Shown here piece by piece: positions 1 through 8,211 of a DNA stretch of 64,000 nucleotides. The stretch is taken from assembly GCF_014636935.1 (NCBI RefSeq), contig NZ_BMES01000002.1, forward strand, positions 1,795,148-1,859,147. The letters run 5' to 3'. The position numbers and the translations under genes are program-made. Origin of the DNA: Alsobacter metallidurans (GTDB taxonomy: Bacteria; Pseudomonadota; Alphaproteobacteria; Rhizobiales; Beijerinckiaceae). The notes under the pieces are model-generated. The model made no database searches, was not told where the DNA came from, and saw nothing but the letters and a program-made list of their open reading frames with translations. Position 1 is the stretch's first letter, and the number at the start of each line of letters is the position of its first letter.

Positions 1-640
1 CCTCCTCGGCGACCTCCAGGATGGCCCCGAGCGGCCCAGCCGCGCCGGCCAGCGACGGCGCCAGCTCCGGCGACAGCCCGAAAGCGAGCCCTCCCCCGTC
101 ACCAAGACCAACAAGCCGCTCGCGCCATCCATCGGGGGCGCGCACGAATTGCCGGATCGGCAGGGCGTCGAAGAACTCGTTGGCGACGACCAGCGCGGGC
201 CCATCCGGGACCGTCTCGATGCGTTCGTGCCAGGTCGCCGATATCCCGCCCGCCTCCAGGGTCGCACGCTGGATCTTCCGCAGCGCCTGGCTCGTCTCGA
301 CCAGATGAATGTCCAGCGCTGCGCGGAACGGCGGCAGCGCGCGGGCGGCCCGCGCCGCGTCGGCCATCAGCGTGCCTCGGCCCGGGCCGAGTTCCACGAG
401 GCGCACGACGCCGGGCGCGCCCATGCGGCTCCAGGTGTCTGCGCACCACAGCCCGATCAGCTCGCCGAACATCTGCGAGACCTCGGGCGCGGTCACGAAG
501 TCGCCCGCCGCCCCGAACGGGTCGCGCGTCATGTAGTAGCCATGGCGCGGGTCGCCCAGGCAGAGCGCCATGAAGCGCGCCACGCTGATGGGGCCCTCCG
601 AGGCGACCAGCGCGGCGATCTCGCGGCCGAGCGGCGTCAT
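1..640 (-). CDS. MidA-family (DUF185) class I SAM-dependent methyltransferase, 3' part missing
   Basis: The first 213 residues are present; the C-terminus lies beyond the left edge. The N-terminus has the family pattern GYYMTRDPFGAAGDF (residues 35-49), and the SAM-binding loop ELGPGRGTL lies near residue 83. A second conserved stretch, VVANEFFDALP, follows. The family includes mitochondrial NDUFAF7, which methylates a complex I subunit; bacterial members are assumed to be protein arginine methyltransferases. The start ATG overlaps the lgt stop by 4 bp, so the gene is translationally coupled downstream of lgt, a common alphaproteobacterial arrangement. The family call is firm; the substrate is inferred. 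Confidence 0.9.
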   Translation of the reverse strand, partial: MTPLGREIAALVASEGPISVARFMALCLGDPRHGYYMTRDPFGAAGDFVTAPEVSQMFGELIGLWCADTWSRMGAPGVVRLVELGPGRGTLMADAARAARALPPFRAALDIHLVETSQALRKIQRATLEAGGISATWHERIETVPDGPALVVANEFFDALPIRQFVRAPDGWRERLVGLGDGGGLAFGLSPELAPSLAGAAGPLGAILEVAEE

Positions 641-1467
641 GGGGCCGCCGGCTCCAGCGCCGGCCGGCGCAGCGCGTTGATCAGCAGCGCGATTCCAGCC
701 ACCAGCATGGGGGTGGACAGCACCATCCCCATGGTCAGCACCGAATTGATCACCTCGCTGTCGTCCGGCTGCCTGAAGAACTCACAGAAGCTGCGCGCTA
801 GCGCGTACCCGATGGCGAACACGCCGGCGAGCAAACCGGGGCGACGAAAGCCCGTGCGCCGCGCCACGAACCCGACCACGATCAGCAGCAGGACGCCTTC
901 GGTAAGGGCTTCATAGATCTGGCTTGGGTGCCGCGGCAGGTCGTCGGCGCGCGGGAAGATGAACGCCCAGGGCACGTCGGTGGGACGTCCCCAGAGCTCC
1001 TGGTTGATGAAGTTCGCCATGCGGCCGAAAAAGAGCCCGATCGGGGCCACCACGGCAAAGAGGTCCAGCACCGTGAGCGTCGACAACCCGCGCCGGTAGG
1101 CAAACAGCGCGATCGCCAGCAGCACGCCGATCAAGCCGCCATGAAAAGCCATGCCGCCGCGCCACACTTGCAGGATCTCGAGCGGGTTCTGGCGGTAGTA
1201 GTCGAAGCCGTAGAACAGCACGTGGCCGATGCGCCCGCCGAGCACGACGCCGAGCGCCGCGTACACCAGGAGGTCGTCGAGATCGGTCACGCTCGGCCGT
1301 TTCTGGCTCGGCGCCCAAAGGTCGTTCGCCTCGCACAGCTTGCGCATGGCGAGCCAGCCGAGAACCAGCCCGGCCACATAGGCGAGAGCGTACCAGCGGA
1401 TCGCCAGAGGGCCGACGCTGATCACCACGGGGTCGATCACCGGAAACGGAATCGCGAAGAGGGGCAT
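637..1467 (-). CDS. lgt: Prolipoprotein diacylglyceryl transferase
   Basis: Lgt moves diacylglycerol from phosphatidylglycerol to the lipobox cysteine of prolipoproteins in the inner membrane. The 276-residue protein has about seven hydrophobic segments. It shows the family signatures HGGLIG (near residue 110), FGRMANFIN with the essential Arg, and HPSQIYEA. The His of HGG matches the catalytic His of E. coli Lgt. I chose the ATG at 1467 because GGAG lies 8 bp upstream; an in-frame ATG at 1488 would add seven residues but has a weaker ribosome site. It overlaps the downstream methyltransferase by 4 bp. Confidence 0.96.
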   Translation of the reverse strand: MPLFAIPFPVIDPVVISVGPLAIRWYALAYVAGLVLGWLAMRKLCEANDLWAPSQKRPSVTDLDDLLVYAALGVVLGGRIGHVLFYGFDYYRQNPLEILQVWRGGMAFHGGLIGVLLAIALFAYRRGLSTLTVLDLFAVVAPIGLFFGRMANFINQELWGRPTDVPWAFIFPRADDLPRHPSQIYEALTEGVLLLIVVGFVARRTGFRRPGLLAGVFAIGYALARSFCEFFRQPDDSEVINSVLTMGMVLSTPMLVAGIALLINALRRPALEPAAP

Positions 1468-1624
1468 CGTCGGCTCCGGACGCGGCATGGCCGCGGGCCG
1501 CCTGAATGGGGCCCTGCGGGCGGGTGGTCAAGGGCGGCGCGCTGCTGCAACGCGTCCTGCCCCGTGCTATGGAGCCGCCACGCGCGGCCGTCCATCGGGG
1601 CGGAAGCAGCCAGAGGAGCACAGC

Positions 1625-1900
1625 ATGGCCCAGAACCGCATCTTGGACGACGTGGCGCGCCTGTTCACGGACGCGGCCGGAATGGCGCAGGGCGTGCGCC
1701 GCGAGGCCGAGGGCGTCGTGAAGGCCCAGTTCGAGCGCATGATCCGCGACATGGACGTCGTCACCCGCGAGGAGTTCGAGGCCGTCCGCGAGATGGCGAT
1801 TATGGCGCGTGACGAGAACGAGCGATTGGCGGCCCGCATCGCCGCGCTGGAAGCCAGATTGGGCGGCGCCGCCAGCGGAGACGCGGCCGCGGAGCTCTGA
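1625..1900 (+). CDS. ubiK: UbiK/YqiC-type accessory factor (BMFP domain)
   Basis: A 91-residue, mostly helical protein whose C-terminal half (FEAVREMAIMARDENERLAARIAALEA, split here as a coiled coil of about 30 residues) matches the BMFP/UbiK family. In E. coli and Salmonella UbiK helps the soluble ubiquinone-biosynthesis complex under aerobic conditions and binds lipids. The tail is acidic and Ala-rich. The ATG at 1625 follows GGAG by 7 bp; longer in-frame extensions run into the lgt promoter region. It is divergent from lgt, with about 155 bp between them. The function is inferred from the family. Confidence 0.82.
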   Translation: MAQNRILDDVARLFTDAAGMAQGVRREAEGVVKAQFERMIRDMDVVTREEFEAVREMAIMARDENERLAARIAALEARLGGAASGDAAAEL

Positions 1901-2104
1901 AAGCGGGCTTTCCGTCTCATCGGTTGTGGACGGAGAGGCGCCGCGAATTGCGCCGCGGCGCCGAATCCATGACGGTCCAACTCGCTCGTTGTGCGGCGTG
2001 ACTCGCGCGCTGTATCGTCGAGATGAGAGGTGATTCGCCGCGTGAATCCAGAGAGTTGCTAAGACTCTCTTATTGCGGTCGAAACGCCCCAACCGGGGAA
2101 CGGC

Positions 2105-2608
2105 ATGTCCGCCATGGAAATCGAGATCGTCGAACGCAACGAGCATCCGCTCGACATCGTGGAGCGACTCGCGAGCGTGCACGACTGGTCGTTCGACCGC
2201 GCCGACGTCAATGAGATCTCGGTGGCGGTGGCGGGCTCCTGGGGCGATTACCAGATCGCATTTACGTGGCTGGACGAGTTGGAAGCGCTGCACATCGCCT
2301 GCGCGTTCGATCTCAAGATTCCGCCGCGGCGGCGCGCCGACATGCTCGAACTCGTGTCGTTGATCAACGAGCAGCTCTGGGTAGGGCATTTCGACCTCTG
2401 GCCCAGCGAGGACGTGGTGATGTTCCGCCACTCGCTGCTGCTGGCTGGCGGCGCTGAGCCGAACGGCCGCCAGTGCGAGACGCTGCTCAAGGTCGCCACC
2501 CAGGCTTGCGACCGCTACTACCAGTCCTTCCAGTTCGTGCTCTGGGCGGGCAAATCCCCGCGCGAGGCTATGGAAGGCGCGATGTTCGAAACCGTCGGAC
2601 ACGCCTGA
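2105..2608 (+). CDS. YbjN-domain protein
   Basis: A 167-residue cytosolic protein of the YbjN family: an N-terminal strand/helix region and a core with the motif FDLKIPPRRRADMLELV, followed by NEQLWVGHFDLW. YbjN-like proteins resemble type III secretion chaperones in fold. E. coli YbjN affects motility and stress responses, but the biochemical role is not established. Alphaproteobacterial copies commonly sit immediately before proC, as here. About 200 bp upstream (1901-2104) hold no gene that I can support. Confidence 0.8.
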   Translation: MSAMEIEIVERNEHPLDIVERLASVHDWSFDRADVNEISVAVAGSWGDYQIAFTWLDELEALHIACAFDLKIPPRRRADMLELVSLINEQLWVGHFDLWPSEDVVMFRHSLLLAGGAEPNGRQCETLLKVATQACDRYYQSFQFVLWAGKSPREAMEGAMFETVGHA

Positions 2609-2710
2609 CCGCGACGATCGCCGATCTGGCCCGGCCACTCGACAGACCTCGGAAGCTTCGGCGATAACGGTATGCCGCCTGCGTCGGGCGGTCGCATCGA
2701 GGTCGCCGTC

Positions 2711-3532
2711 ATGTCCGCCACCCTGCCCTCGTCCCTGGTTCTCGTCGGTTGCGGCAAGATGGGCGGCGCCATGCTCGAAGGCTGGCTCCGTGGCGGCCTC
2801 TCGGGCGACTGCGTCACCGTCATCGACCCGCACGCCAATATGGGCCTGGTGGCCTTTTGCGAGCGGCACGACGTCACTCTCAATCCGCCCGTCTCACAGG
2901 TCGAGACGCCCGAAGTGCTGGTCCTTGGGATCAAGCCTCAGATGCTCGAAGATGCCGCGCCCGAGATCGCGCACCTCGCCGGCGCCGACACGCTCGTGAT
3001 TTCCATTCTGGCCGGAAAGACGCTGGGCGATCTGATGTCGCGCCTCCCGGCCGCCAGGGCTGTCATCCGCGCCATGCCGAACCTCCCCGCATCGGTTGGA
3101 CGCGGCGTCACCGGATGCGCCGGCAGCCCCGAGGTGAGCGACAGGCAGCGCGAGGTCGCGAATGCATTGCTGCGCGGTGTAGGCCACGTCGAATGGGTGG
3201 AGAGCGAAGACCTGATCGACGCCGTCACGGCCGTTTCGGGCTCCGGCCCCGCTTATGTGTTCTACCTCGCAGAATGCCTCGCCAAGGCAGGCGCCGCGCA
3301 GGGCCTGCCGCCCGACCTCGCCGAGCGCCTCGCCCGCGCCACCGTGGAGGGCGCCGGCGAACTGCTGCACCGATCGGACCTCCCGCCCTCGACCTTGCGC
3401 GAGAACGTCACCTCTCCGGGCGGCACCACCGCGGCGGCGCTTTCCGTGCTGATGGCCGGCGACGGCCTCGAGCCGCTGATGCGCGACGCCGTCGCGGCCG
3501 CCCGCAAGCGCGCCGAAGAGCTGAGCGGCTGA
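2711..3532 (+). CDS. proC: Pyrroline-5-carboxylate reductase
   Basis: ProC catalyses the last step of proline synthesis, reducing pyrroline-5-carboxylate with NAD(P)H. The 273-residue protein opens with the Rossmann loop GCGKMGGAM. The C-terminal dimerisation domain carries SGSGPAYVFY and the signature VTSPGGTTAAAL. The ATG at 2711 has GAGGT 7 bp upstream; an in-frame ATG at 2672 would add 13 residues without support. It follows the YbjN gene by about 100 bp and precedes the TetR-like gene by about 90 bp on the same strand. Confidence 0.97.
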   Translation: MSATLPSSLVLVGCGKMGGAMLEGWLRGGLSGDCVTVIDPHANMGLVAFCERHDVTLNPPVSQVETPEVLVLGIKPQMLEDAAPEIAHLAGADTLVISILAGKTLGDLMSRLPAARAVIRAMPNLPASVGRGVTGCAGSPEVSDRQREVANALLRGVGHVEWVESEDLIDAVTAVSGSGPAYVFYLAECLAKAGAAQGLPPDLAERLARATVEGAGELLHRSDLPPSTLRENVTSPGGTTAAALSVLMAGDGLEPLMRDAVAAARKRAEELSG

Positions 3533-3620
3533 CCCTGCGCGCCTGCGTCCCTTGGACGGAGCGCCCCCCACGCCCTATCTAAAGGGTTGACCCGCTCAGC
3601 AGCTTGATCCGGAGAGCCCC

Positions 3621-4409
3621 ATGGCCAGGCAGCCCAATCGCAAGACCGATCCGACCGCAGCGGCGGACGCCGCCGCGACGACGCCCGGGACCGCTGGCGC
3701 CCCACCCTCTGGCGGCTCCCCGCGCGATCGCATCGTGGACGCCCTGATGGCGCTCGCCGCCGAGCGTGACTGGGACGAGATCGAAATCCGCCACATCGCC
3801 GAACGCGCCGGCGTGAGCCTGTCGGAATTCCGCGACGCCTTTCCGTCCAAGGGCGCGGTGCTGGGCGGCCTGGCCCGCCGCATCGATAAGATCGTGCTGG
3901 ACGGCGCGAGCGACGACCTCGCCGACGAGGGAGCCCGCGAGCGCGTCTTCGACGTTATGATGCGGCGCCTTGACGCGATGGCGCCATACCGCGAAGCCCT
4001 GCGGCGGATTGCGCCCGCGATGCGGCGCGATCCCTTGTCGCTCGCCGCCATGAACCAGCTGGCGTCCAACTCTATGCGCTTCATGCTGGCCTCCGCCGGG
4101 GTTGACACGAGCGACCAGCTCGGCCCCGTGAAGGTGCAGGGCGCGGTTCTGGTCTGGGCCCGCGTTCTCGACACCTGGCTGCATGACGACGACCCGGGTC
4201 TCGCCCGCACGATGGCGACCCTCGACAGGGAGCTCGCCCGTGGCGGACGCTTCCTCCAGGGCCTCGGCGACCTTTGCCGCGTCACAGCGCCGTTCCGGGC
4301 TTTCTTCGACCGCGCCGCACGCAGCGGCCGCGACTTTCGCGAGCGCCGCCGCGCGCCGCGCGACGAGGAGGATTACCCCGGCGACGAAGCCGGCGCGGCC
4401 GCGATCTAA
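3621..4409 (+). CDS. TetR/AcrR-family transcriptional regulator
   Basis: A 262-residue protein with a low-complexity Ala/Thr/Pro N-terminus of about 30 residues. A TetR-type helix-turn-helix follows at about residues 35-85 (RDRIVDALMALAAERDW, then IRHIAERAGVSLSEFRDAFP). The rest is an all-helical ligand/dimer domain. The C-terminal 35 residues are strongly charged (RDFRERRRAPRDEE) and look disordered. GGAGAG lies 5 bp before the ATG. It may be co-transcribed with proC, but no target operator is obvious. It is convergent with the histidine kinase gene, only 4 bp away. Confidence 0.75.
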   Translation: MARQPNRKTDPTAAADAAATTPGTAGAPPSGGSPRDRIVDALMALAAERDWDEIEIRHIAERAGVSLSEFRDAFPSKGAVLGGLARRIDKIVLDGASDDLADEGARERVFDVMMRRLDAMAPYREALRRIAPAMRRDPLSLAAMNQLASNSMRFMLASAGVDTSDQLGPVKVQGAVLVWARVLDTWLHDDDPGLARTMATLDRELARGGRFLQGLGDLCRVTAPFRAFFDRAARSGRDFRERRRAPRDEEDYPGDEAGAAAI

Positions 4410-4413
4410 GCGC

Positions 4414-5796
4414 CTACACCGGCACCCGCACCACGGCCCGCAGCCCGCCGAGCGGGCTGTCGGCCAAGGCCACGTCCCCGCCATGCGAGCGGGCGATGTC
4501 GCGCGCGATAGCCAGCCCAAGGCCGGTGCCGCCTTCGTCGACGTTGCGCGCTTCGTCGAGCCGCACGAAGGGCTTGAAAACTTCGTCCCGCTGATCCAGA
4601 GGCACGCCCGGCCCATCGTCATCCACCATGACGGTGAGCCAGCGCGGGTCGCGCGTCGCCGTGATGGCGATGCGGTCGCCATGCCGTACCGCGTTGTTGA
4701 CGAGGTTCGCGATGCAGCGCTTGAATGCGTCGGGCCGCACGGTCGCGACCGGGTCGCCGCTGACCACCACGTCGGTGGCGTGGCCCTGACGCTCGGCGTC
4801 TGCCTTCAACTCTTCCAGCAGAGCGCCCATGTCGGTGGGGGACGATTGTTCGCCGGCGTCGCCGCGTGCGAAGGCGAGGTAGGCCTCGAGCATGCGGCTC
4901 ATCTCGTCGACGTCCTTCTTGAGAGCGTCGAGCTCCGGCGCGTCCTCGTCCATCAGCGCCAGCGAAAGCTTGAACCGCGTCAGGATGGTGCGCAGGTCAT
5001 GGCTGACGCCGTTCAGCATGGCGGTGCGCTGGTCCATCGCGCGCTCGATGCGCCGCCGCATCTCGATGAATGCATGTCCGGCCTGCCGCACCTCGCGGGC
5101 GCCCCGCGGGTGGAAATCGGTGTCCCGCCCCTTGCCGAAGCTCTCGGCCGCGGCCGCGAGCTTCAGGATGGGCCTGATCTGATTGCGCAAGAACGCGACC
5201 GCTATGCTGAGCAGCACGAAGGAGGTGCCGAGCATCCACATCAGGAAGATGTGCGAGTTCGACGCATAGGCCTGCGACCGCCGGGTCAGGACGCGCAACG
5301 TGCCCTTCTCCAGCTGAATGCGAACCTCGATGATGTTGGATCGCCCGACAGTGTCGATCCAGTAGGGCCGGCCGATCTGCGTCCGGATCTCGCGCGAGAG
5401 AGTGCTGTCGAGAATCGAGAAGAACGGCTTGGGCGCTGGCGGCGGCAGCGGGCCCGCCGGGAGCATCTCGATGTCGAGGCCCAGGCGATCGCTCGCGATG
5501 CGGCCCAGGGTCTCGTAGTCCTTGTCCTGCGGATAGCTCTCGGCGACGTCGATCAGGGCCGCGATGTCCTGCGTGACGGCCGCCGAGAGCCGGCGCGTCA
5601 CGGTCTGCCAGTGCCGCTCCATGAACGCGTAGGCAAGCACGGACTGGAGGATCACCATCGGGGCGATGATGATGATCAGCGCGCGGGCGAACAGCCCCTT
5701 GGGCATGCGCTTGCCCACCCATCGGGCCATGCGGCGCCAGATGGCTGCGGGCGGCCGCAAGACCGGGCTGTTCTGGATGCCGCTGCTCAATTTCAC
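4414..5796 (-). CDS. EnvZ-like sensor histidine kinase
   Basis: 460 residues starting at a GTG 15 bp after the response-regulator stop. One transmembrane segment lies at about 38-58 and a second at about 190-212; between them is a periplasmic sensor of about 130 residues. A HAMP-like linker and a HisKA domain follow, with the phospho-acceptor His in GVSHDLRTILTRFKL. The HATPase domain has the N box NLVNNAVRHG and the G boxes DDDGPGVP and GGTGLGLAI. It is the third gene of a marR-ompR-kinase operon, so it presumably phosphorylates the PetR-like regulator. The signal is unknown. Confidence 0.93.
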   Translation of the reverse strand: MKLSSGIQNSPVLRPPAAIWRRMARWVGKRMPKGLFARALIIIIAPMVILQSVLAYAFMERHWQTVTRRLSAAVTQDIAALIDVAESYPQDKDYETLGRIASDRLGLDIEMLPAGPLPPPAPKPFFSILDSTLSREIRTQIGRPYWIDTVGRSNIIEVRIQLEKGTLRVLTRRSQAYASNSHIFLMWMLGTSFVLLSIAVAFLRNQIRPILKLAAAAESFGKGRDTDFHPRGAREVRQAGHAFIEMRRRIERAMDQRTAMLNGVSHDLRTILTRFKLSLALMDEDAPELDALKKDVDEMSRMLEAYLAFARGDAGEQSSPTDMGALLEELKADAERQGHATDVVVSGDPVATVRPDAFKRCIANLVNNAVRHGDRIAITATRDPRWLTVMVDDDGPGVPLDQRDEVFKPFVRLDEARNVDEGGTGLGLAIARDIARSHGGDVALADSPLGGLRAVVRVPV

Positions 5797-5811
5797 CAGG
5801 GGGCGCTCGGA

Positions 5812-6531
5812 TCAGTCCAAAAACAGGCGATAACCCATGCCGCGCACCGTCTGCAGCAAGAGCGGGTTGGCCGGGTCCGCCTCGATCTTACGCCTCAGGC
5901 GATTGATCTGCACGTCGACCGTGCGCTCGTTGGAGACCTCGCCCGATCCCGCGAGGTCCTCTCGCGGCACCGTCTCGCCGGGGCGCGAGGCGAGCACGGT
6001 CAGCATCTCGCGTTCGCGATCCGTGATGCGGACGATTTCGTCATCCTGCCGCAGTTCGCCCCGGTCGAGCCGGAACGTGAACGGCCCGAAGCGCACCACC
6101 TCGGGCGTCGTGGGGGTCGGCGCCGCCGCTGCGGCGGGCGCCTGACGCCGGATGATGTTCTTGAGGCGCAGCAGTAGTTCGCGCGGTTCGAACGGCTTGG
6201 GCAGATAGTCGTCCGCGCCGATTTCAAGCCCCTTCACGCGGTCTTTCGCGTCGGCCCGGGCGGTAAGCATCAGGATCGGCGTGGTCGAGCTCTCTCGAAT
6301 CCAGCGGGCCAGATCGAAGCCGTTCTCGCCCGGCATCATGATGTCGAGCACGTAGACGTCGAACAGGAAGTTGGCGATGCGGGCGCGCGCCTCGACGGCG
6401 TCCTGCGCGGTGGTCACCCGGTAGCCGTTCTCGGACAGGAATCGGCCCAGCAGGTCGCGCAGACGCCGGTCGTCGTCCACCACCAGGACGTGCGGCGCGT
6501 CGTCGGCCGGAGGCGCGGCGCCGCGGCTCAT
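5812..6531 (-). CDS. petR: OmpR-family response regulator, PetR-like
   Basis: 239 residues: receiver domain at about 13-125 (acidic pair VVDDD, phospho-acceptor Asp in YVLDIMMPG, Lys in YLPKPFEPRE) and a winged-helix effector domain at about 145-235 (ERTVDVQINRLRRKIE, MGYRLFLD). The start ATG overlaps the upstream marR-like stop by 4 bp. In Rhodobacter capsulatus petP and petR form such an overlapping pair and are needed for growth and cytochrome c-dependent functions. The gene name is transferred from that organisation, not from a proven orthology test. Confidence 0.9.
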   Translation of the reverse strand: MSRGAAPPADDAPHVLVVDDDRRLRDLLGRFLSENGYRVTTAQDAVEARARIANFLFDVYVLDIMMPGENGFDLARWIRESSTTPILMLTARADAKDRVKGLEIGADDYLPKPFEPRELLLRLKNIIRRQAPAAAAAPTPTTPEVVRFGPFTFRLDRGELRQDDEIVRITDREREMLTVLASRPGETVPREDLAGSGEVSNERTVDVQINRLRRKIEADPANPLLLQTVRGMGYRLFLD

Positions 6532-7046
6532 GCGCCGTCCTCGTCGTCGTGATGCGACAGGCGCGCGACCGTGGGCCGCTCGGCCGGCTCGATCATGGCG
6601 GCCAGGAAGCGCTTGGCGGCCGCCTCGGCGTCCAGGCCGGTCTCCTCGAGCGCCCGGGCGATGCGCTGGGTCTGTAGACGTGCGAGATCCACCGCCAAGG
6701 CCTTGCCTCTCGGCGTGGGGTACAGCAGGCGTTGGCGCCGGTCGGTGAGGCCCGCGCGCTGCTCCACATAGCCCTTTTCGAGCAACTCCTTCAGCACGCG
6801 GTTGAGGCTCTGCTTCGTGATGCGCAGGATGTCGAGCAACGCCGCGATCGTGAGGCCTGGATTGCGATCCACGAAGTGCAGCACGCGGTGGTGCGCCCGG
6901 CCGAAGCCATACTGCTCGAGGATCCGGTCGGGATCGCCGACGAAGTCGCGGTAGGCGAAAAAGAACAGCTCGATCAGGTCGTAGAGCGGCCGATCCGGCG
7001 TATGATCCGCCACGGGCTTGCTGCGCATTTCGAGGGCTGTCTGCAT
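6528..7046 (-). CDS. petP: MarR-family regulator, PetP-like
   Basis: 172 residues with a MarR winged helix at about 40-130: FVDRNPGLTIAALLDILRITKQSLNRVL is the helix-turn-helix region (shown in pieces below 20 residues by key words TIAALLDILRITKQS and LNRVLKELLEKGYVE), and the wing follows with DRRQRLLYPTPRG. The frame stays open to an ATG at 7091, but that codon lies inside the 29-bp palindrome that is probably the operator. The ATG at 7046 (or at 7028) is therefore preferred. First gene of the petP-petR-kinase operon; stop and next start overlap by 4 bp. Confidence 0.87.
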   Translation of the reverse strand: MQTALEMRSKPVADHTPDRPLYDLIELFFFAYRDFVGDPDRILEQYGFGRAHHRVLHFVDRNPGLTIAALLDILRITKQSLNRVLKELLEKGYVEQRAGLTDRRQRLLYPTPRGKALAVDLARLQTQRIARALEETGLDAEAAAKRFLAAMIEPAERPTVARLSHHDDEDGA

Positions 7047-7067
7047 CGGTGGCGTGCAACCTGAATG

Positions 7068-7096
7068 GGGATATGTCAGTGATGTTGACATATCCC
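7068..7096. promoter_or_regulatory. Palindromic operator between petP and ilvE
   Basis: Two perfect 11-bp arms (GGGATATGTCA and its reverse complement) are separated by 7 bp, giving a 29-bp dyad. It lies between the divergent MarR-like gene and ilvE. A TTGACA hexamer at 7085-7090 sits in the right arm and could be a -35 box for ilvE. The arrangement is typical of MarR autoregulation, with the bound dimer also shutting off the divergent gene. The dyad is directly visible; the bound protein is inferred. Confidence 0.75.
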
Positions 7097-7213
7097 AGCT
7101 TGATTGTTACTCGTCAAGGCCTCGCGGCGAAAGGAAAGAACCGCAAGCAGGGCGAATGCGCATCAAAGCTTCGCTGTCGCCGTGCCGAGCCGCGATATCC
7201 AAGGAGAAAGATC

Positions 7214-8101
7214 ATGTCCGTGATTCCGTTCGATCAGCGTGAAGGTTTCATCTGGTTCGATGGCCAGATGATTCCCTGGGCGGACGCGAAGCTGCACGTA
7301 CTCTCGCACGGCCTGCACTACGCGTCCTCGGTGTTCGAGGGCGAGCGGGCCTATGGCGGCCAGATCTTCAAGTCGACCGAGCATTCAGAGCGGTTCCGTC
7401 GGTCCGCCGAGATCCTCGATTTCACGATCCCGTACTCGGTGGCCGAGTTGGACGCCGCCAAGGCGCAGGTCGTGGCCAAAAACGGTTTCCAGAGCTGCTA
7501 CGTGCGCCCCGTGGCCTGGCGCGGCAGCGAGATGATGGCGGTGGCGGCCCAGAACTCGACCATCCACGTGGCGATCGCCGTGTGGGACTGGCCGTCCATG
7601 TTCGACGTCGAGCAAAAGATGAAGGGCATCCGCCTCGACATCGCCGAGTATCGCCGCCCCGACCCCAAGACCGCGCCGTGCCACTCAAAGGCGGCGGGCC
7701 TTTACATGATCTGCACGATCTCCAAGCACCAGGCCGAGAAGAAGGGCTACGCCGACGCCCTGATGCTCGACTGGCAGGGTCGGGTGGCCGAGTGCACCGG
7801 CGCCAACGTGTTCTTCGCCAAAGGCGGCGCGTTGCACACCCCGATCGCCGATTGCTTCCTGGACGGCATCACGCGCCGCACCGTGATCGACCTCGCCAAG
7901 CGGCGCGGCATCGAGGTGATCGAGCGCCGCATCATGCCGGAGGAGCTGGCCGGCTTCGAGGAATGCTTCATCTGCGGCACCGGCGCGGAGGTCACGCCCG
8001 TGTCCGAGGTCGGTCCCTATCGCTTTACGCCCGGCGCGATCTCGCGCGCCATGCTGGACGACTACTCGGCCGAAGTGCAGCCGAAGTCCAAGGCGGCCTG
8101 A
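7214..8101 (+). CDS. ilvE: Branched-chain amino acid aminotransferase
   Basis: A fold-type IV PLP enzyme that interconverts Leu/Ile/Val and their 2-oxo acids using glutamate. It has 295 residues, close to the family norm. The PLP lysine is K159 in PCHSKAAGLY. The motif GRVAECTGANVFF and the phosphate-binding GITRRTVIDLA segment are present. A strong AAGGAG lies about 8 bp before the ATG. It is divergent from petP, with the shared operator about 120 bp upstream, and it ends in a terminator hairpin. Confidence 0.96.
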   Translation: MSVIPFDQREGFIWFDGQMIPWADAKLHVLSHGLHYASSVFEGERAYGGQIFKSTEHSERFRRSAEILDFTIPYSVAELDAAKAQVVAKNGFQSCYVRPVAWRGSEMMAVAAQNSTIHVAIAVWDWPSMFDVEQKMKGIRLDIAEYRRPDPKTAPCHSKAAGLYMICTISKHQAEKKGYADALMLDWQGRVAECTGANVFFAKGGALHTPIADCFLDGITRRTVIDLAKRRGIEVIERRIMPEELAGFEECFICGTGAEVTPVSEVGPYRFTPGAISRAMLDDYSAEVQPKSKAA

Positions 8102-8123
8102 ACGGTCCGCCTCCGATCGAACT

Positions 8124-8157
8124 AAGGGCCGTCGCGGCGTAACCGCGGCGGCCCTTT
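8124..8157 (+). terminator. Rho-independent terminator of ilvE
   Basis: A 14-bp stem (8124-8137 with 8143-8156, one G-U pair) and a CGTAA loop, beginning 22 bp after the ilvE stop and followed by a short T run. The stem is strong; the T tract is short. Confidence 0.75.
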
Positions 8158-8211
8158 CGCGTTGACGAGGGCGGCGTGGTCGGAGGCCGCGACGGCCGCC
8201 GGAGGCGACGC

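Noticed and set aside
911-2869. 652-codon open frame on the minus strand
   Set aside because: It runs across the lgt 5' end, ubiK, the YbjN gene and the proC start in the wrong frames; composition is Arg/His/Ala-rich and no domain is visible. A GC-rich shadow.
4183-6177. 664-codon plus-strand frame opposite the kinase and response regulator
   Set aside because: Antisense to two clear two-component genes; the translated sequence has no family motif.
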